Assembly (NCBI GenBank): GCA_016703535.1
Contig: JADJBV010000002.1
Location: forward strand, 1,674,001 to 1,738,000
Direction: 5' to 3'
Origin: Deltaproteobacteria bacterium
GTDB taxonomy: Bacteria > Myxococcota > Kuafuiibacteriia > Kuafuiibacteriales > Kuafuiibacteriaceae
DNA length: 64,000 nt
Below the pieces are notes generated by a model. That model saw nothing but the letters and a program-made list of their open reading frames with translations. It had not been told where the DNA came from and did not search any database. The translations under genes were made by a program, and so were the position numbers. Below, piece after piece: positions 19,189 through 26,526 of this stretch (the first letter of the stretch is position 1; the number at the start of each line of letters is the position of its first letter).

Positions 19189-20050
19189 AAGGGAAGCGGG
19201 CGATCAAGGCCTTCTTGTCCTCGGCGTCGAGGGTGATGGTCGGCGCCCGGGCGCTGCTTTCGACGCTGGCCACTTTGCTGGCCCCCGGGATGGGCACCAT
19301 CACCGGGGACATCGCGAGCAGCCAAGCCAAACAGATCTGCTGCGGCGTCGCCCCGTGTTTTTGGGAGAGCTGGGTCAAGACCGGATCTTCCGCGACGCGG
19401 CCGTGGCCCCGGTGCCCGCCGACCGGGCTGTGGGGCAAGAAGGTGATGCCAGCCTGGTGGCAATACCGCACCACGCCGTCGACGATTGGGCTGGCGTCAA
19501 AGGGGTTGAGCCGGTTCTGGACGCTGACCACCGTCACCAACTTCTTGGCGATCTCCAGCTCGGTGACCCCCACGTTGGACAGGCCGATCCAGCGGATCTT
19601 GCCTTGTTGCTGCAGCTCCGCCAGGGCGCCAATACTTTCGGCGAAAGGGACCCGAGAGTCGGGGGCGTGGAGTTGATAGAGATCGATGACCTCGACACCC
19701 AAGGCCTTGAGTGATCGCTCGCAGGCCTGCTTCAAGTGGGCGGGGCGACCGTTGCTGACCCAGGCCCCTTTGGGCCGCATCAGCCCACCCTTGGTGGCGA
19801 TCAAGATCTGATCTCGATCCTTCCGCTCCGAAAGTGCCTTCTGGATCAGCCGTTCGTTGTGGCCCAATTCATCGTCGTCGAGGCAATAGACGTCGGCGGT
19901 GTCGATCAAGGTCATGCCGGCGTCGAGGGCCGCGTGGATCACCCGGACCGCGATCGCCTCATCGGGGCGCCCCTGAATCGACAGGGGCATCGCGCCGAGG
20001 CCGATGGCGCTTACGGTTCGGCCAGTTTGGGCGAGGGGGCGAGTCAACAC
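19172..20050 (-). CDS. aldo/keto reductase
   Basis: The 292-residue NADPH-dependent oxidoreductase starts at GTG 20050. The AKR tetrad is visible: Asp and Tyr in DTADVYC, Lys in IATKGG and His in LYQLHAPD. The C-terminal cofactor-binding segment VPIPGASK is also present. The substrate is likely a carbonyl compound but cannot be specified. The gene sits between the LAS-peptidase gene and the left copy of a 29-bp direct repeat, which starts only 13 bases upstream of its start codon. Confidence 0.92.
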   Translation of the reverse strand: MLTRPLAQTGRTVSAIGLGAMPLSIQGRPDEAIAVRVIHAALDAGMTLIDTADVYCLDDDELGHNERLIQKALSERKDRDQILIATKGGLMRPKGAWVSNGRPAHLKQACERSLKALGVEVIDLYQLHAPDSRVPFAESIGALAELQQQGKIRWIGLSNVGVTELEIAKKLVTVVSVQNRLNPFDASPIVDGVVRYCHQAGITFLPHSPVGGHRGHGRVAEDPVLTQLSQKHGATPQQICLAWLLAMSPVMVPIPGASKVASVESSARAPTITLDAEDKKALIARFPWPGLS

Positions 20051-20062
20051 CCGCCCGTCATA

Positions 20063-20091
20063 TCAGGACTTCCAGGAGCTGCCGAGCCGCT
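20063..20091. repeat. left copy of 29-bp direct repeat
   Basis: These 29 bases match 21472-21500 at 28 positions. The right copy is the real 3' end of the VIT-VWA gene including its stop codon; this left copy is an orphan tail. The two bound the three small genes at 20110-21212, as attachment-type repeats would. Confidence 0.75.
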
Positions 20092-20109
20092 CCGAAAGTT
20101 CCCGGTGCG

Positions 20110-20610
20110 TCAAACGGTCGGTGAGGGCCCCAGGGCGCGGAGCGCTCGCGACAGGATCTCCCGGGCCTCGTATTGTTCCCGCTCGGTCAGGCTAGGGAAG
20201 GGCACCCCCAGGTTCTTAATTTCGCTGATGACCTGGTTCATCGCCCATTCCCGCGCCACCCGGTCGGCTTCAGGCATCGGGAGATATCGAGTACCGTCCC
20301 ACACCTGATCGATCGACCGGTGTTGACGCACCATCTCCTCCAAGGGCCCCACCGCAGCGGCCTCGGGCACCCGAACCGGGGCGAGCTCGAGGTCAGCCAG
20401 GATTCTATTGAGTGTACGGGCAGCGCCGATGGACATGGAGCCCTGAGACTCCCGGAGAACGTAGTCGGCCAGCTTGTCCCGAATGATCGACCGTTGGGCG
20501 GGCTGGTCCATCATCTTCTGTACGAAGATCCCAACGACGACGGGCAGAGCACTCAGATCCTGCGTGGTCACGGGCGGCTGCGAAGCACCGATCCCCTGGG
20601 CGACTCTCAT
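20110..20610 (-). CDS. hypothetical protein, third gene of small coupled operon
   Basis: This 166-residue protein is of unknown function. It starts at ATG 20610, overlapping the preceding stop as ATGA. It is mostly helical by composition, with no signal peptide, no cysteine and no membrane segment. A central run such as KLADYVLRESQGSM is followed by a C-terminal Glu/Arg-rich helix (TEREQYEAREILSRAL). No recognised domain is visible. The codon choices (AGG, AGA, ACT, CTA) differ from the surrounding genes. It is the last gene of the block enclosed by the 29-bp direct repeats, so it is probably transferred cargo. Confidence 0.65.
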   Translation of the reverse strand: MRVAQGIGASQPPVTTQDLSALPVVVGIFVQKMMDQPAQRSIIRDKLADYVLRESQGSMSIGAARTLNRILADLELAPVRVPEAAAVGPLEEMVRQHRSIDQVWDGTRYLPMPEADRVAREWAMNQVISEIKNLGVPFPSLTEREQYEAREILSRALRALGPSPTV

Positions 20611-20969
20611 CTGTTCCTCACCCGGAGGTTCACGGCCGCCAGGTTGCCCCCGACCTGCCCCGGCCCCGGTCGTTGTCGCTGCTCAAAGAGGGCACTCTTC
20701 AGGGCGGGGAGCTTCGCTGCGGTCTGCAGCTCTCGCAGCAACACCTCGCTGATGCCTGCGTCCCGCAGCCGCTTTTTCAAGCGGTCCTCCATCAGCGCTC
20801 GCTCCGTCCCCAGGCTGGCGAGGAACTCGTCGACGACCCCGTTCAGCTCAGGCCCGAGGTCAAATCCCGGGTTCTCACGGGAGAGCTGCCAAGCGATCAA
20901 AGGGATCAATACTTCCCGTTGCTGCGCGGGGAGCTTCGCCACCTCTCGGATGTAGTCGAGCGCTCCCAC
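20607..20969 (-). CDS. hypothetical protein, second gene of small coupled operon
   Basis: The 120-residue hydrophilic, helix-rich protein starts at GTG 20969, three bases after the preceding stop. The GAGGTGA ribosome site overlaps that stop. Features are a hydrophobic N-terminal helix (REVLIPLIAWQL), a charged middle (RALMEDRLKKRLRDAG) and a basic Gly/Pro-containing tail. No cysteines, signal or known motif are present. Small proteins of this shape are often chaperones or partners of the adjacent gene products, but that is only inference. Stop and start overlap with the third gene as ATGA. Confidence 0.62.
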   Translation of the reverse strand: MGALDYIREVAKLPAQQREVLIPLIAWQLSRENPGFDLGPELNGVVDEFLASLGTERALMEDRLKKRLRDAGISEVLLRELQTAAKLPALKSALFEQRQRPGPGQVGGNLAAVNLRVRNR

Positions 20970-20972
20970 CGA

Positions 20973-21212
20973 TCACCTCGTCCTACGCATCAGCTCCGCG
21001 GCGTGCGCGAGTTCACCCGTCTCCAGAGGGCCATAACTCCCCACCAGTCTAGTGATCTCCCCCGCCATGAACTCCCGTTGTTCGCGCCGCGTCTGGGCGT
21101 TCATGAGCTCGGTCCTGCTGAGCCCCTCCGGAATCGTCCCCGCGGAGCGGATCATGCCCGTCAGTTGATCTCGATCCCGGTAGCCTTGAACCAGGCCAGT
21201 TAGTCTGCTCAT
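20973..21212 (-). CDS. hypothetical protein, first gene of small coupled operon
   Basis: The 79-residue hydrophilic protein starts at ATG 21212, with AAGGAG eight bases upstream; the frame stays open to 21317 but that form lacks a ribosome site. It is rich in Arg, Glu and Leu and probably all-helical (ELMNAQTRREQREF, ELAHAAELMRR). No motif is recognised. Its use of AGA, CTA, ACT and AGT codons contrasts with neighbouring genes. It begins the three-gene transcription unit inside the direct-repeat-bounded block; the 259 bases upstream, up to the VIT-VWA stop, hold one hairpin and no further gene. Confidence 0.62.
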   Translation of the reverse strand: MSRLTGLVQGYRDRDQLTGMIRSAGTIPEGLSRTELMNAQTRREQREFMAGEITRLVGSYGPLETGELAHAAELMRRTR

Positions 21213-21401
21213 CGAATCGACTCCTTCCGAGGGCTCAAACATGGGCCCAGACGTTTTGGGATATCGGAGTGGGCCTCCGCGACGTTGCCTGATTTCGCGG
21301 GATCTTCTTCGTGCCAAAAACAGCTTCGTGGGAGCCGCCCGAAGTTCAGGGGTGGGCCCGACAAAAACTGTCTGATTGGAGTGTCATGCGAGAGGTGGAC
21401 G

Positions 21402-21430
21402 CCAGCCTCGAACCAACAATTCGAGGCTGG
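21402..21430 (-). terminator. 11-bp-stem hairpin after VIT-VWA gene
   Basis: CCAGCCTCGAA (21402-21412) pairs perfectly with TTCGAGGCTGG (21420-21430) around a 7-base loop. It lies 42 bases past the VIT-VWA stop in the direction of transcription and upstream of the small-gene operon. There is no T-tract, so it may be a weak terminator or a mark of the insertion junction. Confidence 0.4.
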
Positions 21431-21471
21431 ACGCCCCACCTGCGCCTACGCGCCGCCGCCCTCCGCCGCCC

Positions 21472-21500
21472 TCAGGACTTCCAGAAGCTGCCGAGCCGCT
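21472..21500. repeat. right copy of 29-bp direct repeat (3' end of VIT-VWA gene)
   Basis: These bases encode the last codons and stop of the VIT-VWA gene and match 20063-20091 at 28 of 29 positions. Mobile elements often integrate at gene 3' ends and recreate the end, which fits this arrangement. Confidence 0.75.
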
Positions 21501-24039
21501 GGAAAAATCCGCCTCCACCTTGGGCCTTGCTGACCTCGTCGAGGAAGGCGGCCAATCGCGCCAGGAGGCCTCGCACCTCCACCTCCTCGAACTTCCGCCC
21601 GGCCATCACGGCCCGGGCCGCGGCCAACAACTCTTGGGCCCGTTCACCCAAGCGCTCCTCCGCCGGCTTGCCGCTTTCGGACAAGGCGCTGGCCAGTCGA
21701 TCCAGATCGACCACCAGATCCGGGAAGGCGTTCGGCCACTCGGCGGGGCCTTGGGCCTGCTGGACCTTCACCCACTCCGCCAGCCGCTCCAGCTCCTCTT
21801 TGGCTTCGATCGGCGCGGGCAGCGCGCCCGCCTCATCGCGGATCAGGGAACGCTTCTTCTCTTTGGCTCGCTCCGGAGCCGCCGAGGCCCGGCCCAGCAT
21901 CGGTGCCGGCTTGCCCATCGGCCGACCCGCCGGGGCCGGAGGTGGGAGCGAGCGCTGGGCGTCTCCCAGATCCATCCCCTCGAACTCCCCGCCCACCGCG
22001 TCTTCGTCCGCCATCTCGAAGGCGGCTCCACTCGCCATCGGCCGGGATTCGTAGTCCATCGCCGGGGCGGCCGCCGCCATCCGACGGCTCGGGGCCGCGG
22101 CGCTCGCCTTGGCCAACGTCGGCCCTCCACCACCTTTGGCCCAACCATCGGGGCTCTCCACGGCTTGGGTGACCCGCTGCATATTTCCGCTCAGGTTGAC
22201 CCGCTCCTTGTCGACCGCCAAAAACGCGGTGAACCGGCACAACACGCCGAAGCGAATGGAGGTGGCGACGATCTTCTTCTCCAGCTCACCACCGCCCCCC
22301 TTCACCACGAAGAGGTCCTCCAGCTCCCGCACCTGGCCCCGGGCCCAAACCGCGGTGACGCCCGGGTTGTCCACGGCGTGGGCTTGGATGGTGGTCGACC
22401 AGCGCCCGTTGCTGGCGTCCCGGCCTTGCACCTCCAGGTGCCCCTTCGCTTGGCCCCGGTAACGGCCGCTGATCAACACCGGCGCGCCGGCGAACAGATC
22501 GGGCAACCGCCGCGGCACCACCGAGTCGGTCTGGATCTCCAGGCCACTCGGCAGAAGCGCGGTTTCGGTGACCACTGGCGTCCCGATCCGGCGGTGCATC
22601 CGGTCCATCACCTCGTCCAGCCGATCTTCGGACTCGACCAACTCGAAGAGCCCGCCGCCCAAGTTGGAGAGCCGCTTCAAGAAGGCCTCGTTCACCGAAC
22701 GATCGATACCCAAAGCGAAGACCTTCACGTTCTTCAGGTTGGGCTCCAGGCTCCGCAGGATCTGATCTTCGTTGCCGACCTGGCCGTCGGTGATCAACAC
22801 CATCACCCGCTCCCGGTCTTGATAGCCGCCGGCCAGGGCGTGGGCCGCCCGCACCAAAGGCTCCTGCATTTCGGTGCCGCCCCGGGCGTCGACCTTGGCC
22901 AAAAACTCGATCGCCTGGAAGCGATTCCGATTGCTGGCCGCCACCAATGCGGTGGTGCTGAAGGCGCTCGGCGTCTCGATCTGATCATCGAAGGCGTAGA
23001 CGTTGAAGGCGTCCTTCTCCGACAAGGAGTCCACCATCCGAGCCACGGCGCGACGGGCCGCCACCATCTTCCAGCCGCCCATGCTGCCGGAGCGATCCAA
23101 CACGAAGATCACCTCCCGAGGTTTGGTGCTCCGGGACAATCCGACCGGCGGCACCAAGGTCAACAGGAAGGTGCCTTCGCTGGCGCCCGGCGCGTCAGGC
23201 TGCAGCTCCAAGCTGGTGCCGATCGCGTCGTTGCCGTAGCCGAAGCGCAAGATGAAGTCCCGGTTGAGCCGTTCACCGGGGACCACGTGCACCCGAGCGA
23301 TGCGGCCCGAGGCGTCACGTTGATCGACGATGGTGTGCAGGCTGCTCTTCAGATCCCGGGCGGCGAGCACCCCTTGCTGAAGCTCGACCTCCAGGGACAA
23401 ACGCACCGGGTACGGATAACCGGGCAACAACACCGGCGGTGTGATCCGCGAGGCGTCCGGCACTTGATCAGTGTCGGCGGCGACCCCATCACCCACGTCG
23501 TCACCTCCCAGCGGTTTGCCAGGGATGTAACGAGGTGCGACCACCAACGGGAAACGGAAGGTCGCCTCACCTTCGTCGTACGGGAGCGGGCCGGTGAGCG
23601 TGAGTGTTACGGTCGCGGTTTCGCCGGGCATGATGTTGCCGACCCGCATGGTGAAGACGCCGGAGCGCTCCTCTTCGGTGATCGCGGCCCGTTGGCCCTG
23701 GGCGATGGCCCGATCGTAGTCGCGGCGCGCCTGGCCTCGTTCCTTGATCACACCTTCGACCACTCGGCCGGCCACCTCCATCACAAAACGGGTGACGGCG
23801 GCCCGATCTGGGAGCGGGAAGATGTAGGTCGCCTCCAGCGGCGTGCCCAGGTTGTTGACGTAGGACTGGCGGACCTCGGTGGTCGCGATCAGGCCAGCGA
23901 TCTTGGCCCGCACGTCCATCACCTTCAGCGGCAACATCCCTCGTTCAGTGCTCAGGCCCCCAAAGCCATCGGTGCCGTCCCGATCGCAGCGTCGAAGTTC
24001 ATCTTGAGTCAGCAGATCCAGCGCCATCATTTCAGTCAT
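21472..24039 (-). CDS. VIT and von Willebrand A domain protein
   Basis: The 855-residue protein has an N-terminal VIT domain at about 35-165 (VRQSYVNNLGTPLEATYIFPLP, then VIKERGQARRDYDRA). A VWA domain follows at about 305-480 with a complete MIDAS start, DRSGS, and later TDGQVGN. The remainder is Ala/Pro/Met-rich and ends in acidic helices with no sorting signal. No signal peptide is obvious, so the location is uncertain. The start overlaps the MerR gene by eight bases, and MerR regulation of VIT-VWA genes is plausible here. Its 3' end is duplicated at 20063-20091. Confidence 0.9.
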   Translation of the reverse strand: MTEMMALDLLTQDELRRCDRDGTDGFGGLSTERGMLPLKVMDVRAKIAGLIATTEVRQSYVNNLGTPLEATYIFPLPDRAAVTRFVMEVAGRVVEGVIKERGQARRDYDRAIAQGQRAAITEEERSGVFTMRVGNIMPGETATVTLTLTGPLPYDEGEATFRFPLVVAPRYIPGKPLGGDDVGDGVAADTDQVPDASRITPPVLLPGYPYPVRLSLEVELQQGVLAARDLKSSLHTIVDQRDASGRIARVHVVPGERLNRDFILRFGYGNDAIGTSLELQPDAPGASEGTFLLTLVPPVGLSRSTKPREVIFVLDRSGSMGGWKMVAARRAVARMVDSLSEKDAFNVYAFDDQIETPSAFSTTALVAASNRNRFQAIEFLAKVDARGGTEMQEPLVRAAHALAGGYQDRERVMVLITDGQVGNEDQILRSLEPNLKNVKVFALGIDRSVNEAFLKRLSNLGGGLFELVESEDRLDEVMDRMHRRIGTPVVTETALLPSGLEIQTDSVVPRRLPDLFAGAPVLISGRYRGQAKGHLEVQGRDASNGRWSTTIQAHAVDNPGVTAVWARGQVRELEDLFVVKGGGGELEKKIVATSIRFGVLCRFTAFLAVDKERVNLSGNMQRVTQAVESPDGWAKGGGGPTLAKASAAAPSRRMAAAAPAMDYESRPMASGAAFEMADEDAVGGEFEGMDLGDAQRSLPPPAPAGRPMGKPAPMLGRASAAPERAKEKKRSLIRDEAGALPAPIEAKEELERLAEWVKVQQAQGPAEWPNAFPDLVVDLDRLASALSESGKPAEERLGERAQELLAAARAVMAGRKFEEVEVRGLLARLAAFLDEVSKAQGGGGFFQRLGSFWKS

Positions 24040-24688
24040 CTCCCTTCGGTCGGCCAGGGGACCAAAGTCCGCGGCTCGCCATGAGCGCCAACAGAGGGGC
24101 GGCTGCGTCGCGCAGCGCCTCGGCCTCTTCGGCGTCGAGTGTTCGGTTGGGTCGGAACAAGAGGTGGGCCCCGTCGCCGAGCGTGATCCCGAGCAGGTCC
24201 GCCTCGGGGGTCACGGCCTCGGGTGCAGCTGCCAACGGGCGGGTCTCGGCCTGGGTCTCGGCGGCCGGCACCGAAGCCCAGAACGAAGCCTCACGACGGG
24301 GGGGCTCCGGCCTTTCGGGCATGGCCGCGGGGGTCAACGAGAGGTCGGCGGGGAGTTGGGCCAAGGCCTCCAGGGCCGCGTCGCTTTGCCCGGTGAGCTG
24401 AGCCTGGATGTCGCCGAGGGTCCGGCCCTGGGCCTGGAGCCGCTTGATGGCCACCACCTGGAGGAGGTGCCGGCGCCCGTAGTAGGCGGTCCGGCCCCGG
24501 AGCTCGGCGGGCCGATCCAGGAGGCCCAGGGTCGTGTAGTAGCGGAGGGTTCGGAGGTCGGGGAAAGCCCGGACCTTGCCGGTTTTGGGGCCGTCGTAGC
24601 CCTGGGCCAGGGCCTCTTGGGCCGCCGCCTCTAGCACTTCGATGGTGAAGCGCTCTTCTTTGCCCTCGCCGTTCACGAGGGCCACCAT
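24032..24688 (-). CDS. MerR-type transcriptional regulator
   Basis: The 218-residue protein carries a MerR-like helix-turn-helix at about 40-105: the DLRTLRYYTTLGLLDRP segment, then RTAYYGRRHLLQVVAIKRLQ with the usual wing. The C-terminal part is Ala/Pro-rich with no cysteine cluster for metal sensing, so the inducer is unknown. The ATG at 24688 directly abuts a perfect dyad that contains a TATAAC element. This implies autoregulation and possibly a leaderless transcript. It overlaps and presumably controls the VIT-VWA gene. Confidence 0.88.
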   Translation of the reverse strand: MVALVNGEGKEERFTIEVLEAAAQEALAQGYDGPKTGKVRAFPDLRTLRYYTTLGLLDRPAELRGRTAYYGRRHLLQVVAIKRLQAQGRTLGDIQAQLTGQSDAALEALAQLPADLSLTPAAMPERPEPPRREASFWASVPAAETQAETRPLAAAPEAVTPEADLLGITLGDGAHLLFRPNRTLDAEEAEALRDAAAPLLALMASRGLWSPGRPKGDD

Positions 24689-24710
24689 GACACTGTTATA
24701 TTACAGTGTC
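24689..24710 (-). promoter_or_regulatory. MerR operator dyad and probable core promoter
   Basis: GACACTGT (24689-24696) and ACAGTGTC (24703-24710) form a perfect 8-base dyad around TATATT. On the minus strand a TATAAC (-10-like, 24695-24700) would place the transcription start at or next to the A of the MerR start codon at 24688. Confidence 0.65.
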
Positions 24711-24771
24711 AAATATGCCGGGGACGAATCTGACAGTCAGGCCGGATAAGGCGTAAACCCTTGAATTGCCT

Positions 24772-25554
24772 TCACTGGGTGCAGTCGAGGACGAAGTCGA
24801 CGTCCTTGGCTTTGACGCTGACCGGGATGCTCAGGCCCGCCTCCTCCTCGGTGATGGTCAGGTCGATCTGGGAGGGGAGGGGGCCGTCGGGTTTGATGAT
24901 GAAGCTGTTGGCCAAGCGACCCTGGCCCAAGATCTGGGCGTCCAACATCACCGAGCTCGGGCCCCGGGCGGTCAGGGCCAAGAGGCCGAGGAGGTTTTGG
25001 CTGCCGCCGTTTTTCGGCAGGACGGCCACTTCGATCCGCTGGTTCTGGTGGAGGGTCACGTTTTCGATGCCCTGGACCTCCTCGAGTTTGGTGCAGCTCC
25101 TGCCCGCCGATTCGTAGGAGGTGGTCACGAAGACCCGCCGCGACAACTCGATGCCCGTGAGATCGTCGGCCTTGATCTCGATCCGATCGATCCGCTGGCC
25201 GCCATCCATGGCCACCAACCGGTAGGCGCCGGCCTCTTCGAGCATCACGCCGTACTGGGCAAAGCCCATCGGCCAGACCGACTCCACCTCGGAGCCGTCG
25301 GAGCGCTGCACCTGGAGCGTCAAGTTCACGAAGGTCTCGTCGTCCAAGAAGCCGTCCTTGGGGCGTTGGAGGGCCACGAAGATCGGGCGGCCCGTCGCGA
25401 CCGGCGCGCTGAGATCGCTGTTGTCCGAGTAGTTGCTGACCAAGGAGAAGCGGACCTTACCGAGATCACCTTCTCCGCCGTCGGAGGAGCCGCCGCAGGC
25501 CACGAAGGTGCCGGCGAGGCCAAGGAAGAGGAAGCGGGCAGTTGAGGGAGCCAT
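24772..25554 (-). CDS. hypothetical lipoprotein
   Basis: The 260-residue protein has a clear lipoprotein signal (FLFLGLAGTFVAC) followed by a Gly/Ser-rich tether (GGSSDGGEGD). The rest is beta-rich, with two further cysteines (SCTKLEE and DCTQ at the end) that may form a disulfide. No enzyme motif is present. It is monocistronic, separated from the MerR region by about 60 bases. It is likely an outer-membrane-anchored protein specific to this lineage. Confidence 0.75.
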   Translation of the reverse strand: MAPSTARFLFLGLAGTFVACGGSSDGGEGDLGKVRFSLVSNYSDNSDLSAPVATGRPIFVALQRPKDGFLDDETFVNLTLQVQRSDGSEVESVWPMGFAQYGVMLEEAGAYRLVAMDGGQRIDRIEIKADDLTGIELSRRVFVTTSYESAGRSCTKLEEVQGIENVTLHQNQRIEVAVLPKNGGSQNLLGLLALTARGPSSVMLDAQILGQGRLANSFIIKPDGPLPSQIDLTITEEEAGLSIPVSVKAKDVDFVLDCTQ

Positions 25555-25632
25555 GCCCCCTAAGCAACGCCTGGGCCAGGCCCCGTCAAGACTAGAGATT
25601 TTGATTCGCTGATCCCGACCGTGATCGGGATG

Positions 25633-26526
25633 TCAGGGAGCGTGAAGTTCGCGCCCATCCCGTTCGGTGTAGTTCCGCCAGACTTCCCACCAGCTGACCA
25701 GGCCTTGCCACTCCCCGTACTGCTGAAAATGGGCCTCGACCTCCCGCACGCTCGGGCGTCGCCCCTCGAAGAGCCGGACCTCCGCGAAGGCCAAAACCGC
25801 CGAGTCGATGGAGGGGCGGTCGAACTTGCCCAAAAAGGAGGCCAAATAACAGGCGGTGGAGGGGCCGATGCCGCGCAGGGCCGTCAGGCGCTTTCGGATC
25901 TGGTCGCCGCTTTCGGTCAAAGCCGCGGCCTCGATCGCCTCGAGGTCCAGCTCGCCGCTCGCCACCCGCTTGGAGAGTTCCAAGATCGCTTGGGCCCGAT
26001 AACCCACCCGGGCGTGGTCCCGGAGGCGTTGTTCCCCGACCAGGAGCATTTCGGTCGGGCTGGGGAAGGCGCGTCGGCCCGAGGCCCGGTGCAGCGGCCC
26101 AAATTCGCCGATCTTGGCGATGCACTTCACCGCCTGCTTCCACAGGATGTTGGTGCCGCAGATCGCCTTGACCAGATCTTCGTAGAGTTCACCGGCCCGC
26201 AGGACTCGGCCGTATTTGCCTTTGGCGATCCAGCCGCCGACCGAACGGTGGAAGGGACGCAGATCCAAGTGGAGCTGCAACATGCGCCGGATCCGGCGCT
26301 GGTAGGCCTCGGGGATCTTGGTGGCGCCGTCGACCTCGACCACCAGCGTGCGGCGCGACTGTTTGAGCCGAACCAACTTGGGCGGGCCTTTGGGCGTCAG
26401 CCGATCGATCCGGCTCAGTGTGGAGGTGGCCTCGTCCCAGGCGAAGGGCACGGTGTCGATGAAGCCGTGGGAGTGCACGGTCCGGCCCAAGTGGAAGTCG
26501 GCCGGGAGGGCGAACTCCAGCTTCAA
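25633..26526 (-). CDS. HhH-GPD DNA glycosylase (AlkA/OGG-like)
   Basis: The 297-residue base-excision-repair glycosylase has the helix-hairpin-helix at LRGIGPSTACYLASF, followed by the catalytic aspartate in RPSIDSAVL. The N-terminal beta-rich domain resembles AlkA or 8-oxoguanine glycosylases. There are no terminal cysteines for an Fe-S cluster, which argues against the Nth/MutY branch. The damaged base recognised is unknown. Its ATG overlaps the stop of the upstream REC-GGDEF gene by four bases, so the two are co-transcribed without an obvious functional link. Confidence 0.88.
   Translation of the reverse strand: MKLEFALPADFHLGRTVHSHGFIDTVPFAWDEATSTLSRIDRLTPKGPPKLVRLKQSRRTLVVEVDGATKIPEAYQRRIRRMLQLHLDLRPFHRSVGGWIAKGKYGRVLRAGELYEDLVKAICGTNILWKQAVKCIAKIGEFGPLHRASGRRAFPSPTEMLLVGEQRLRDHARVGYRAQAILELSKRVASGELDLEAIEAAALTESGDQIRKRLTALRGIGPSTACYLASFLGKFDRPSIDSAVLAFAEVRLFEGRRPSVREVEAHFQQYGEWQGLVSWWEVWRNYTERDGRELHAP

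Noticed and set aside
21310..21316. TGGCACG on the minus strand upstream of the small-gene operon
   Set aside because: The -12 element is missing, so it is not supported as a sigma-54 promoter.
24704..24717. TTGACA next to the MerR dyad as a -35 box
   Set aside because: It is only about six bases from the TATAAC element, far too close for a -35/-10 pair.
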